A stretch of 10,427 nt of DNA from Clostridiales bacterium UBA1248 (GCA_002308615.1 DBWC01000112.1:1-10427), one strand, 5' to 3'; numbered from the stretch's first letter, positions 1 to 8,071 are shown. The notes: generated by a model not told the origin, from the letters alone. A program made the numbers and translations.

Positions 1-700
1 ACGGGGATGAAGTCCGCGCTGTCCTCGTCGGTAATCGCGGCCATGTATGCCGTCAATGCGGTCTTTGCGGGGGCGGTGTCCGTCCACAGGCCCAGCGCAG
101 AGGACGCCGAGTCCGCTCCCTCGATCCGTGCGGTCAATATTTTGACCTGCTCCACGGTCAGATTGTCCGATGCGCCGAGCGTGCCGTCGCCATAGCCCAG
201 CACCAGCCCCGCCGCCGAAAGCCGGTCTATATCACTTTTTGCCCATGTGGGAACATCCGCAAATGTGATGGCGTCAGTCGTTTTTTCCAGTTCCGGCAGA
301 CAGCGGGAGAGAAGTGCCATAGCCTCGATGCGGCTGATGGTGTTCTGCGGGCGCAGGGTATGGTCGCCATAACCTTTGAGGACGCCCTTTTCCACCGCCG
401 CGGCCAGTTCCGCGGTGTAATATGTACTGACTGTTTCCGCATCCGTGAAAGCGGAGAGCGCTTCCGTGCCGTCGGGCAGTGTGATCCCCGCGGCGTCGAT
501 AAACGCGGCTACTGCGTACTCGCGGGAAGCGGGGGCGGTGTGCTCGTCCTCTATCTGCCCCACCATGATGTAAAGTTCGTAATAATCATCGTAAAGGCCG
601 AGGCAGGCATCCATGCCGGAGTTGGTGCTGAAGGCCTTTTCCAGCACTGTCTCCCATGAGCCGTATTGCTTGTACAGTTCATCCGGCAGAGGGCCTTCCT
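1..700 (-). other. High-G+C 3' segment of the C11 peptidase gene (SLH-coding part)
   Basis: Hand-counted 60-base samples give G+C of 44/60 at 61-120, 38/60 at 301-360 and 35/60 at 601-660. The body of the same gene gives 27/60 at 2041-2100 and 24/60 at 2641-2700. Codon choice changes too: GCC and CTG become frequent here, while ATA for Ile and near-exclusive GCG for Ala mark the body. The reading frame continues unbroken across the change, which lies roughly between 600 and 900. The likeliest reading is a mosaic gene whose SLH-coding end came from a higher-G+C relative. An assembly join is the alternative. Confidence 0.6.
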
Positions 701-3700
701 CATGGCCGTATTTTTCAAGATTCCTTTGTTTCAGAGCCGCAAGCCCCTCGGGGTCGTCCTTGTATGCGTCAAGACGTATGCGGTTGCGCTCCGCGCTTAA
801 CGCGCGCGCTATTTCCTCTATCGATCTGTTTTCCTTTTTCATCTCTTCAAGCATCGCGTACATGGATCCGAGGCTCTTGTGATACGCTGTTCTTTCCTGC
901 CTTGCCGCCTCTACAATATCCGGATCGGAAAAATCGTAGTCCGCGTACATCTTCAGACTGCCTGTGCTTGACGGGCGGAAACCGTATATCGCGTTTTCGT
1001 CTTTTACGGCGTCCGCTTTTACCGCCTCGTTTTCCATAGGATCGTGAACGTATTCAAAAGGCAATATATTATACGAGCCGTAAACGAAACCGGTGTAGTT
1101 TCCTATTCCCATTGCAAGCGCCGATACAAGATCGGGTCCCGTTCTTTCATCGTATAACATTTTGTAGTCTACGCCGGCTTCAAGCACTTTTCCGTCAACG
1201 GCTATCTTTGCATCGGGCTTTTGCTGCCTGCCGTTATAAACAACGTCGTCGATTTCAACATCAGCAAAGTAGATCGCGTGTACGTAATCGCCTTCATCCG
1301 CCGCCTCATCCGCTTTTTCAAACAGATTTGTTATATCCGTTATACCGCCGTAAACGTTTTCAACGAAGTACTTCTTGCGGCTGTTTTTGACCTCGGGTAT
1401 TTCGGAGAGCTTTTCTTCGATAAAAGATATGCCCCAGCTTTCCTTTTCCCAATCCGCCGGGATAAAACCGCAGAGCGGCACGTACGTGGAGATGAAGTTT
1501 GCCATATCGTCCGCGATCACGCACGGAGCGTATGAATATCCGTAAAACATCTCGTTTTCAAGCGGCATATAGGAGCGGTCCGCGACCTCCTCGTCGGAAA
1601 ACGCCAGTCCGTCAACGGACCAGCCGTCCGATTTATAAGAGATGACAAGATACGCGGCAAACGCTTCCTCAAACAGATCGCTGTAAAGCAGTATCGGAAC
1701 GTACGCTTTCATCTTTGCGCCGTCAAGATAATGTACGTCACACAGATGAGTATTGTTTTCCGCGTCGCGGATAACGAGTATTTCGTTATCCGCGTCGTCA
1801 AGCAGGCTTACGGACGTGTCTTTTGAATATATCCTGCGCTTTACCGCTGCGTTCGTATCGTTTAAATCGTCTATGTATTCGGTGATCTTGATATCGCCTT
1901 CCGCGGATACCGCGTTTACAAAAACGCCGTACGGATACATGACCGACAGATCATACTCTACAGGCTCACCGTAAATCATCTCAATTATATTTTTAAAATC
2001 CTCGTTGTCTGTGACGGAGCTTACGGCTGTTACTGACGAATAAACGTTTTTCATAGCCTGAAGCGAGGTGCCGGATACGTTGATCTGATATTGTCCCGAT
2101 TTTTCCTCGTTCTGCCTTACCTGCTTTACGGTTATATTTTCCGGATATATCAGTTCTTTTACCTGCTGCGACGATATATCGGACAGATACGCTTCCGCCT
2201 CCCCGGCGTCCGCAAATTCTCCCGCGTCAACTAAAACGGAGAAGAGCGGCGCGTAAACGTCACCGAAAAATATCATATCGAGAAACGATCTGACGGTCGT
2301 AAAATCAACGTACTCCTCATCGTCTTCCGCAAGCATTGACGTGTAATAGCCAAACGAGCTTATAATGGAATAGTACGCGGCTGATACGGCGTTTTTCTTT
2401 ATGAATTCCTTTGCGTCGCTTTCCGGCAGTCTCTTCAACAGCTCGGCTGCTTCTTTTACGTATCTGAGTGTCTCGCTTAATGAAGACGCGCCGAAAAACA
2501 CGTTTAATCCCGTGGGTTTTAGTTCTATTGTATCCGCTTCGCGCCAGACGATCTGACCGTCCATATCTCGTGTATATTCAATATTTGCCGCTTTTTTCAG
2601 GCTTTTTGTGCTTTTGGTAAATATAACGTCATCGTCGGACAACGTTTTAATTAGTTCCGACACTGTATCCGTATAGGCGTTTGACACGGATTCTATTTCC
2701 GCGTCGTCAAGTCTGTCAAATTCCGTCTGTGTGACGCTTAACGCGCAGAGCAGATTTCCGAGATCGTAAAGCGAATAGTCGCCGTAATCATACGCTATCG
2801 CGCCGTCAAGCGAGTATATCTCATCATAGAAATTATATTTGCCGTTTTTTTCGCTTTTTGTCCTTGCCTCGGATATAAGTATGTCGTCCGTCATAATAAG
2901 TCCGGGCAGTACTTTTTCAAAAAAGTTTTTCGTGTTAACGGCGGAAAGCGTTGCGTCCTCGACGAATTGTGTGTTGTAATTATAGTAAAGCAGCGTGCTT
3001 TCAACTATGTACGACGCAAGCGTTGCGCCGTCTATATACGGTTCAAGATTAAGAGTAGTGAGCCAGCTGTAATATTCCTGACCGGTACCCGGCTCCGTTT
3101 CCGCGGAACCTACGAAATAATCCGTAAAACCGCCGAGCGCGGCGATGACTTCCGCGCTTGCCATAAGACACGCGTCAAAGTCTATTATTTCAAATCTTTT
3201 GCCGTCTTTTATCAGCTTACAGGAAGAAAACGCGTCGTACAGATCGCAAAGGCTCAAATAACCTCCGCGCGCGTCGTTGCCGTAGCCGTGCGCGGGACCG
3301 CCGCCGTGATCCCAAAGGATAATATCGTAGCAGTCCGACTTATAGTTTTCATAACAGTAGTCGATAAACCCGGTAAGCACCGCGGGATCTGACATAGCTG
3401 TTTTTTCAAGTCCGGGCAGACCGCTTCCTTCAAGAAGCGTCATTTTTCCGTGCTTTTCGCCGTTTTCTTTACCCGTTATCCGCCATATCTGGTTATATTC
3501 CGCGCTTATCTCTTCCGCGCCGGACAGATATTCGCTTTCCGTCTGCCATTTTTTTGCTCCTCCGGTCATAACGATGAAGGATACGTTTTCGTTATACGCC
3601 GATCTTGCGATCTGCTTTAAATTGAACGTAAAACAGCCGCTGTCGGATTCAAGATCCGTTCCTATCGCGTAGAGCATTATCGTGTGCGTGGGTATTTTAT

Positions 3701-3785
3701 CATCTTCCGCGTGTGCCGGTATAACGGATACGACGGAAGAGAGAATAACAAGCGCAAGTAACAGGGATAATAAGCGTTTTTTCAT
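1..3785 (-). CDS. Secreted clostripain-family (C11) cysteine peptidase with Ig-like and SLH modules, 3' end beyond window
   Basis: Open from ATG at 3785 to the window edge: 1261 codons without a stop. Residues 1-26 are a signal peptide (basic MKKR, hydrophobic core, likely cleavage AHA|ED). Residues ~32-290 match peptidase C11: the His motif ILWDHGGG gives catalytic His160, and IIDFDACLMAS gives Cys206. Asp204, two residues before the Cys, is the position tied to Arg/Lys preference in this family. Residues ~290-845 are a long extension I cannot assign beyond C11-like features. Residues ~848-911 resemble the Firmicutes Ig-like repeat (VVYNGRQQKP ... GIGNYTGFV). Residues ~916-1076 are a charged helical module. 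SLH repeats lie at ~1113-1163 and ~1175-1222, with a degenerate one before them; they suggest binding to cell-wall polymer. The final 38 residues begin another segment. Family assignment is firm; substrate is unknown. The last ~230 codons differ in base composition from the rest. Confidence 0.9.
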   Translation of the reverse strand, partial: MKKRLLSLLLALVILSSVVSVIPAHAEDDKIPTHTIMLYAIGTDLESDSGCFTFNLKQIARSAYNENVSFIVMTGGAKKWQTESEYLSGAEEISAEYNQIWRITGKENGEKHGKMTLLEGSGLPGLEKTAMSDPAVLTGFIDYCYENYKSDCYDIILWDHGGGPAHGYGNDARGGYLSLCDLYDAFSSCKLIKDGKRFEIIDFDACLMASAEVIAALGGFTDYFVGSAETEPGTGQEYYSWLTTLNLEPYIDGATLASYIVESTLLYYNYNTQFVEDATLSAVNTKNFFEKVLPGLIMTDDILISEARTKSEKNGKYNFYDEIYSLDGAIAYDYGDYSLYDLGNLLCALSVTQTEFDRLDDAEIESVSNAYTDTVSELIKTLSDDDVIFTKSTKSLKKAANIEYTRDMDGQIVWREADTIELKPTGLNVFFGASSLSETLRYVKEAAELLKRLPESDAKEFIKKNAVSAAYYSIISSFGYYTSMLAEDDEEYVDFTTVRSFLDMIFFGDVYAPLFSVLVDAGEFADAGEAEAYLSDISSQQVKELIYPENITVKQVRQNEEKSGQYQINVSGTSLQAMKNVYSSVTAVSSVTDNEDFKNIIEMIYGEPVEYDLSVMYPYGVFVNAVSAEGDIKITEYIDDLNDTNAAVKRRIYSKDTSVSLLDDADNEILVIRDAENNTHLCDVHYLDGAKMKAYVPILLYSDLFEEAFAAYLVISYKSDGWSVDGLAFSDEEVADRSYMPLENEMFYGYSYAPCVIADDMANFISTYVPLCGFIPADWEKESWGISFIEEKLSEIPEVKNSRKKYFVENVYGGITDITNLFEKADEAADEGDYVHAIYFADVEIDDVVYNGRQQKPDAKIAVDGKVLEAGVDYKMLYDERTGPDLVSALAMGIGNYTGFVYGSYNILPFEYVHDPMENEAVKADAVKDENAIYGFRPSSTGSLKMYADYDFSDPDIVEAARQERTAYHKSLGSMYAMLEEMKKENRSIEEIARALSAERNRIRLDAYKDDPEGLAALKQRNLEKYGHEEGPLPDELYKQYGSWETVLEKAFSTNSGMDACLGLYDDYYELYIMVGQIEDEHTAPASREYAVAAFIDAAGITLPDGTEALSAFTDAETVSTYYTAELAAAVEKGVLKGYGDHTLRPQNTISRIEAMALLSRCLPELEKTTDAITFADVPTWAKSDIDRLSAAGLVLGYGDGTLGASDNLTVEQVKILTARIEGADSASSALGLWTDTAPAKTALTAYMAAITDEDSADFIP

Positions 3786-3791
3786 TTTATA

Positions 3792-3796
3792 CTCCT
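3792..3796 (-). promoter_or_regulatory. RBS of the C11 peptidase gene
   Basis: AGGAG on the minus strand lies six bases before the ATG at 3785, an ideal Shine-Dalgarno spacing. With the signal peptide that follows directly, it fixes the start. I see no convincing sigma-A promoter in the 63 bases between infB and this gene, so expression may depend on read-through from infB or on a promoter inside infB. Confidence 0.85.
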
Positions 3797-3809
3797 ATTT
3801 TTACAAATA

Positions 3810-3841
3810 AACTCCCTGATACGTATCAATAACAGGGAGTT
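3810..3841 (-). terminator. Probable intrinsic terminator after infB
   Basis: A perfect 9-bp inverted repeat (AACTCCCTG / CAGGGAGTT) with a 14-base loop begins eight bases past the infB stop. On the minus strand it is followed by TATTTGT, only a modest U-tract. The long loop and weak U-tract suggest partial termination, which would let some transcripts continue into the downstream peptidase gene. Confidence 0.6.
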
Positions 3842-3848
3842 ATTATGT

Positions 3849-6404
3849 TTATCTTTTTATTTCTTCGTTTATATACGCCTCAAGCACGTCGCCCTCGCGT
3901 ATATCGTTGAATTTTTCAAGACCTATACCGCATTCATAACCGGAGTTGACCTCCTTCACGTCGTCCTTGAAACGCTTTAAGGACGAGATCCTGTCCTCGA
4001 ATATGATGACGGAATCACGCAGTACGCGGATAAACGATTTGTTCGTTACCTTGCCGTCGAGGATGTACGAGCCGGCGATAGTGCCGACGTTCGGCACGTG
4101 TATCGTCTGCCTTACCTCGGCGTGGCCGATTATAGCCTCGCGGTATTTCGGCGCCAGCATTCCGTTCATGGCGGCTTCTACGTCCTCTATACAGTTGTAA
4201 ATTACAGTATACGTGCGTATCTCAACACCCTGGGCTTTTGCGGATTCTCTTGCCGTTCTGTCAGCCGTTACGTTGAAGCCGATTATTACGGCGTCGGACG
4301 CGGCGGCGAGCATAACGTCGCCTTCGATAATGCCGCCCACGGCCTTGTGTATGATCTTTACGCGGACTTCTTCGTTCTGCAGCTTTGAAAGAGAAGCGCA
4401 TACCGCTTCCGCGGAGCCGCCCACGTCGGCTTTGACTATGAGGTTAAGCTCTTTCATACCGGCGCGTTCATCCGACATGAAATCTTCAAGCGTGGCTCTT
4501 GTTCTGCTGCCGAGCTCGGCCTCTTTCTCTTTTGCCCTGCGCTGATCTGCAAGCTCTCTTGCCATGCGCTCGTCGGCTACCGCGTCAAACGTGTCGCCGG
4601 CTGAGGGAACTTCGGAAAGACCTGTGATCTCCACGGGGACGGAGGGACCCGCGGTCTTTACGTTTTCTCCTCTGTCGTTCTTCATCTGACGGATACGTCC
4701 GACGGCCGTGCCGGCTATGACGGTGTCGCCGCTCTTGAGCGTACCGTTCTGCACGAGCACCGTTGCGACCGGACCTCTGCCCTTGTCAAGGCGCGACTCT
4801 ATGACGATACCCTTTGCGGCTCTGTCCGGATTTGCTTTGAGCTCTTTTACGTCCGCTACGAGAAGGATATTCTCAAGCAGATCGTCTATACCCTTGCCGG
4901 TGAGAGCGGAAACGGGAACGCATATCGTGTCGCCGCCCCATTCCTCCGGTACGAGGTCGTATTTCATAAGCTCCTGCTTCACCTGATCGGGATTGGCGTG
5001 CGGCTTATCCATTTTGTTTATCGCTATTATAATACTTACGTTCGCGGCTTTCGCATGGTTTATCGCCTCAACGGTCTGCGGCATGATGCCGTCGTCCGCG
5101 GCAACGACTATAACGGCTATATCCGTCGCCATAGCGCCGCGCAGACGCATCGCGGTGAACGCCTCGTGACCCGGCGTGTCAAGGAACGTGATGTCGCGTC
5201 CGTTCGTCTTTACGCGGTAAGCGCCGATGTGCTGGGTTATACCGCCCGCCTCGCCTTTGGTTACGTTTGTGTGGCGTATGGCGTCGAGCAGAGAAGTTTT
5301 ACCGTGGTCGACGTGACCCATAACGCAGACGACGGGAGCTCTTTCCTTTAACTGCTCCGGTTTGTCCTCGGTCTCGTCAAATAGTTTTTCCTCTATCGTA
5401 ACAACGACTTCTTTGGTTACTATCGCGCCTAAATCGTCGCCTATGAGATACGCGGTATCGTAATCCACCGTATCGTTTACCGTGAGCATCGAGCCCATCA
5501 TCATAAGGCGTTTTACCACTTCAGCGGCTGTTACCTTAAGACGGGACGCAAGCTCTCCGACGGTTATATAATCGGGTATCTGAACGTGGAGCTGAGCGTG
5601 CTTCGCGTTCTCGAATACCTCGCGCTTTTTCTTTTCCTTACGCTCGATCTCTTTTTCGCGCTCGGTCTTGACTTTCGTGCCCTTTTCCTGGGCTTTTTCG
5701 TTCTTTTTCTTTATCTTCTGGCGATCCTTACTGTAATTGCTGCTGTCGCGCTCCGAGATAAAGCTGTCAAGATGTTCGTCGTATTTGCCGAGATCTACGT
5801 TTGCGGATCTTGTGTCAATGATCCTCGTTTTCGTCTTTACGGGCGTGCTGTCGCCGTGACCGCCGCCGCTCTGAGTTATGATGTGAGACTGTCTTTCTTT
5901 TTCGTTCGGGCGTTTTTCACGCTGCTTCTGCTGCTGTTTCTGCTGTTGCAGCTTCTGCTGCTGGCGAAGCTGCTCCGCGCGGGAGGGCTGAGCCTGCTGT
6001 TTCTGCTGCTCCGGCTTTTTCTCCTCCGGCTTTTTCTCCTCCGGCTTTTTCTCCTCCGGCTTTACGGCGTCCTTTTTCTCCTCCGTCTTCGCCTGCTGCT
6101 TTTCCTCCGCCTTCTGCTCTTTGACGGCGGGCTTTTCCGGCTCCGGTTTCTTTTTCGGAGGCTTCGGCGCGGGACGGTGCTCGGGCGCCACGTCTACGCG
6201 TCCGGCGAGGTAATCCTCAAGTCCGCTGATCTGGTTTTCGGACGTAAGTACCTCAAAGATAACGGCAAAATCCTCCTCGTCGATAGATGAGGTGTGTATC
6301 GCGCCGTCCGTCGGGTGCGCCTTTAATATGTTCACCAGATCGTTGGCTTTCAAGCCGAGATCCTTTGCTATGCTTGCTACTTTATATTTTGCGTTTGCTA
6401 TCAT
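3849..6404 (-). CDS. infB: Translation initiation factor IF-2
   Basis: GTPase that places initiator fMet-tRNA on the 30S subunit and promotes subunit joining in the cytoplasm. The 851-residue product has an IF2 N-terminal helical domain (residues ~1-70, VASIAKDLGLKANDLV). A long Lys/Glu/Gln-rich linker (~76-270) follows, then a second IF2_N-like domain (~277-335). The GTPase motifs are intact: GHVDHGKT 363-370, GGITQH 387-392, DTPGH 409-413, NKMD 463-466, SALTGKG 499-505. Domains II to IV complete the protein to the C-terminus (GIGLEKFNDIREGD). It is longer than Bacillus IF2 because of the linker. The start at 6404 has AAGGGG six bases upstream. It is the last gene of the rimP-nusA operon; a 74-base gap separates it from the L7Ae gene. 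Confidence 0.98.
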   Translation of the reverse strand: MIANAKYKVASIAKDLGLKANDLVNILKAHPTDGAIHTSSIDEEDFAVIFEVLTSENQISGLEDYLAGRVDVAPEHRPAPKPPKKKPEPEKPAVKEQKAEEKQQAKTEEKKDAVKPEEKKPEEKKPEEKKPEQQKQQAQPSRAEQLRQQQKLQQQKQQQKQREKRPNEKERQSHIITQSGGGHGDSTPVKTKTRIIDTRSANVDLGKYDEHLDSFISERDSSNYSKDRQKIKKKNEKAQEKGTKVKTEREKEIERKEKKKREVFENAKHAQLHVQIPDYITVGELASRLKVTAAEVVKRLMMMGSMLTVNDTVDYDTAYLIGDDLGAIVTKEVVVTIEEKLFDETEDKPEQLKERAPVVCVMGHVDHGKTSLLDAIRHTNVTKGEAGGITQHIGAYRVKTNGRDITFLDTPGHEAFTAMRLRGAMATDIAVIVVAADDGIMPQTVEAINHAKAANVSIIIAINKMDKPHANPDQVKQELMKYDLVPEEWGGDTICVPVSALTGKGIDDLLENILLVADVKELKANPDRAAKGIVIESRLDKGRGPVATVLVQNGTLKSGDTVIAGTAVGRIRQMKNDRGENVKTAGPSVPVEITGLSEVPSAGDTFDAVADERMARELADQRRAKEKEAELGSRTRATLEDFMSDERAGMKELNLIVKADVGGSAEAVCASLSKLQNEEVRVKIIHKAVGGIIEGDVMLAAASDAVIIGFNVTADRTARESAKAQGVEIRTYTVIYNCIEDVEAAMNGMLAPKYREAIIGHAEVRQTIHVPNVGTIAGSYILDGKVTNKSFIRVLRDSVIIFEDRISSLKRFKDDVKEVNSGYECGIGLEKFNDIREGDVLEAYINEEIKR
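6011..6064. repeat. 15-bp tandem repeat in infB linker
   Basis: Three perfect copies of TCCGGCTTTTTCTCC (6011-6025, 6026-6040, 6041-6055) plus nine bases of a fourth. On the coding strand they encode repeated PEEKK at residues ~116-130. Identity at the DNA level, including silent positions, points to recent slippage expansion, so copy number probably varies between strains. Confidence 0.95.
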
Positions 6405-6410
6405 ATATAT

Positions 6411-6416
6411 CCCCTT
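6411..6416 (-). promoter_or_regulatory. RBS of infB
   Basis: AAGGGG on the minus strand, six bases (ATATAT) before the ATG at 6404. It supports this start and an N-terminus of MIANAKYKVASIAKDLG, which agrees with the normal beginning of IF2 N domains. Confidence 0.8.
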
Positions 6417-6478
6417 GCCGCCTTACCGTAAGAGATCCTTTTGGTACGCGGCTCCTTTCATATGAATTACGATGTCCT

Positions 6479-6778
6479 TTACAGTATTTTTAATATCATG
6501 TCCGCAAATCCGCCGTCAATGACGCCGACGGAGGCGATCCCGCCGCTTTTTCCCGCCGCTCCGCCGAGCTGTTCGCAGGTGAAGGGCAGGGAAGCGTACG
6601 GTATGCTTCTGTATGCGCATCCGTCGCTTATGCGTTTTTTCGTATTTGCCGAAGCGTCGGACGCGGTAAACGCGGCTTTTACCTTGCCGGCCCTTATCGC
6701 TTCCGTAGTCAGCTCCGTACCGCATACGAGCTTTCCGGCTTTTTTGCACAGACCGAAGTACGATAACGCTTTATCCAT
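6479..6778 (-). CDS. rplGB: Ribosomal protein L7Ae/L30e family RNA-binding protein (YlxQ-like)
   Basis: A 99-residue member of the L7Ae/L30e/S12e family, which binds kink-turn RNA; the Bacillus equivalent between ylxR and infB is ylxQ (rplGB). Family signs are the N-terminal LSYFGLCKKAGKLVCG (residues 5-20), the basic NTKKRI stretch (45-50) that follows the ASDAS strand, and the C-terminal IASVGVIDGGFADMI (81-95). It lies in the normal operon slot. Its ATG overlaps the end of rnpM by eight bases, with only a weak GGAAG upstream, so translation is probably coupled. Its cellular role in bacteria is poorly defined: an accessory ribosome or RNA-binding factor is likely, and it is not expected to be essential. 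Confidence 0.93.
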   Translation of the reverse strand: MDKALSYFGLCKKAGKLVCGTELTTEAIRAGKVKAAFTASDASANTKKRISDGCAYRSIPYASLPFTCEQLGGAAGKSGGIASVGVIDGGFADMILKIL

Positions 6779-7046
6779 TGTTTTCTTCCGTCTGCTCTTT
6801 TAACGTTTCGTATATCTCATCAGATATATCCGCGTCAAGAGACTTGCTTAGCCTTCCGGATTTGCGCGCTTTCTGTAAGCACGACGCTTTTCTGCACAGA
6901 TACGCTCCGCGTCCGGCGCTTTTGCCCGTTTTATCTATCGAGATAACGCCTTCGGGCGAACGTACGACGCGGATCAGCTCGCCCTTCGGAAGCTCCGCAC
7001 CGCAGCCGATGCAGTGCCGCATCGGAGGCTTTTTAACGGTTTTCAT
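6771..7046 (-). CDS. rnpM: YlxR/RnpM family RNA-binding protein
   Basis: A 91-residue protein of the YlxR family, renamed RnpM after the Bacillus member was found to bind RNase P RNA and modulate its activity. The sequence has the family's RHCIGCGAELPKGEL motif near the N-terminus (Cys12 and Cys15), the GRGAYLC motif (residues 45-51), and Cys56 soon after. These cysteines could hold a metal or simply mark the fold. It starts three bases past the nusA stop codon and has no recognisable Shine-Dalgarno (the bases before ATG are AAACTGATA), so its translation probably relies on ribosomes finishing nusA. Its 3' end overlaps the L7Ae gene. The order nusA-rnpM-rplGB-infB is classic for Firmicutes. 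Confidence 0.95.
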   Translation of the reverse strand: MKTVKKPPMRHCIGCGAELPKGELIRVVRSPEGVISIDKTGKSAGRGAYLCRKASCLQKARKSGRLSKSLDADISDEIYETLKEQTEENNG

Positions 7047-7048
7047 TA

Positions 7049-8071
7049 TCAGTTTGCTTTTATGTCTATCTTATAACCCGTGAGTCTCGCCGCGAGACGC
7101 GCGTTCTGTCCTTCCTTGCCTATCGCAAGAGAAAGCTGATCGGGTGAGACGGTTATTTTTGCGGAACGCTCGCCGTCAAATTCAATGCTCTTGACCTCTG
7201 CGGGCGACAGCGCGGCTCTGATGTATTCAGCCGGATCGTCGGAATATTTGATGATGTCTATCTTTTCGCCGTGCAGCTCGTTTACTATCTCCGCGATCCT
7301 CGCGCCCTTGTTTCCTATGCAGGCGCCTATCGGGTCGACCTCCTCGTCGCGGGAGTAAACGGACATCTTAGTTCTCGAGCCCGCCTCGCGTATCACGTTC
7401 TTTATAATGACCGTGCCGTCCGCTATTTCGGGAACGTTGAGCTCGAACAGACGCTTTACGAGTCCGGGATGTACGCGGGATATCGTAACGAGTCTGCCGC
7501 GCGCTTCCTTGCTCACCTCTGTGACGAAGACCTTTATCCTGTCGCCGGCGTTGTAATGCTCGCCCGGTATCTGCTCGTTTTTGATGAGCACGGCGTTGCT
7601 GTTGCCGAGATTCACCACTATCGAGCCTGTGTCGGGATCTATAAGCTCTACCGTCGCGGTTATTATTTCCTCGCGCTTGCTCTCGTATTCCTGACGGAGC
7701 ATGCCGCGTTCCGCTTCACGTATGCCCTGGATTATGACCTGCTTGGCGGACTGCGCGACCGTGCGGCTGAAGTTCTTTGTTTTGATCTCTTCTTTTACCA
7801 GACCGCCCAAAACGTGTCTCTTGTTTAGCTTTTTGGCGTCTGTAAGACTTATCTCCTTAGCCGGATCCTCGACCTCGGCAACTATCGTTTTTACCTTGTA
7901 TACTCGGCAGTCCTTTTTCTCCGGATCGAGCAGTACTCTTATGTCCGCACCGGGGAACGCCTTTGTAAAAGCGTTTATAAGCGCCGTCTCGACCTTGTCG
8001 AGCATATATTCCTTGGATATGCCTTTTTCCTTCTCTAACGCGTCAAGCGCGCTGAATAATTCCGCATTCAT
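7049..8071 (-). CDS. nusA: Transcription termination/antitermination factor NusA
   Basis: RNA polymerase-binding elongation factor that controls pausing, intrinsic termination and antitermination. The 340 residues contain the N-terminal polymerase-binding domain (~1-125), an S1 domain (~134-199), and two KH domains carrying the GxxG loops GNKG (253-256) and GKEG (318-321), the latter in the conserved IGKEGQNARLAARLTGY. The protein ends just after KH2, as in Gram-positive NusA, and lacks the acidic repeats of Escherichia coli NusA. The ATG at 8071 overlaps the rimP TGA (shared ATGA), with AGGG five bases upstream and a stronger GGAGG-type site further up at 8085-8090. The gene ends in TGA three bases before rnpM. 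Confidence 0.98.
   Translation of the reverse strand: MNAELFSALDALEKEKGISKEYMLDKVETALINAFTKAFPGADIRVLLDPEKKDCRVYKVKTIVAEVEDPAKEISLTDAKKLNKRHVLGGLVKEEIKTKNFSRTVAQSAKQVIIQGIREAERGMLRQEYESKREEIITATVELIDPDTGSIVVNLGNSNAVLIKNEQIPGEHYNAGDRIKVFVTEVSKEARGRLVTISRVHPGLVKRLFELNVPEIADGTVIIKNVIREAGSRTKMSVYSRDEEVDPIGACIGNKGARIAEIVNELHGEKIDIIKYSDDPAEYIRAALSPAEVKSIEFDGERSAKITVSPDQLSLAIGKEGQNARLAARLTGYKIDIKAN

Noticed and set aside
2967..3392. Plus-strand 141-codon frame
   Set aside because: It lies opposite the C11 catalytic domain, whose His and Cys motifs are on the minus strand.
5586..6290. Plus-strand 234-codon frame rich in Leu and Phe, looking like a membrane protein
   Set aside because: It is the antisense of the Lys/Glu/Gln-rich infB linker; AAG/GAG/CAG codons read backwards give Leu/Phe. 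It has no RBS or promoter of its own.
6422..6476. Small ATG frame of 12 codons between the L7Ae gene and infB
   Set aside because: It lacks a suitably spaced Shine-Dalgarno and shows no similarity to a known leader peptide.
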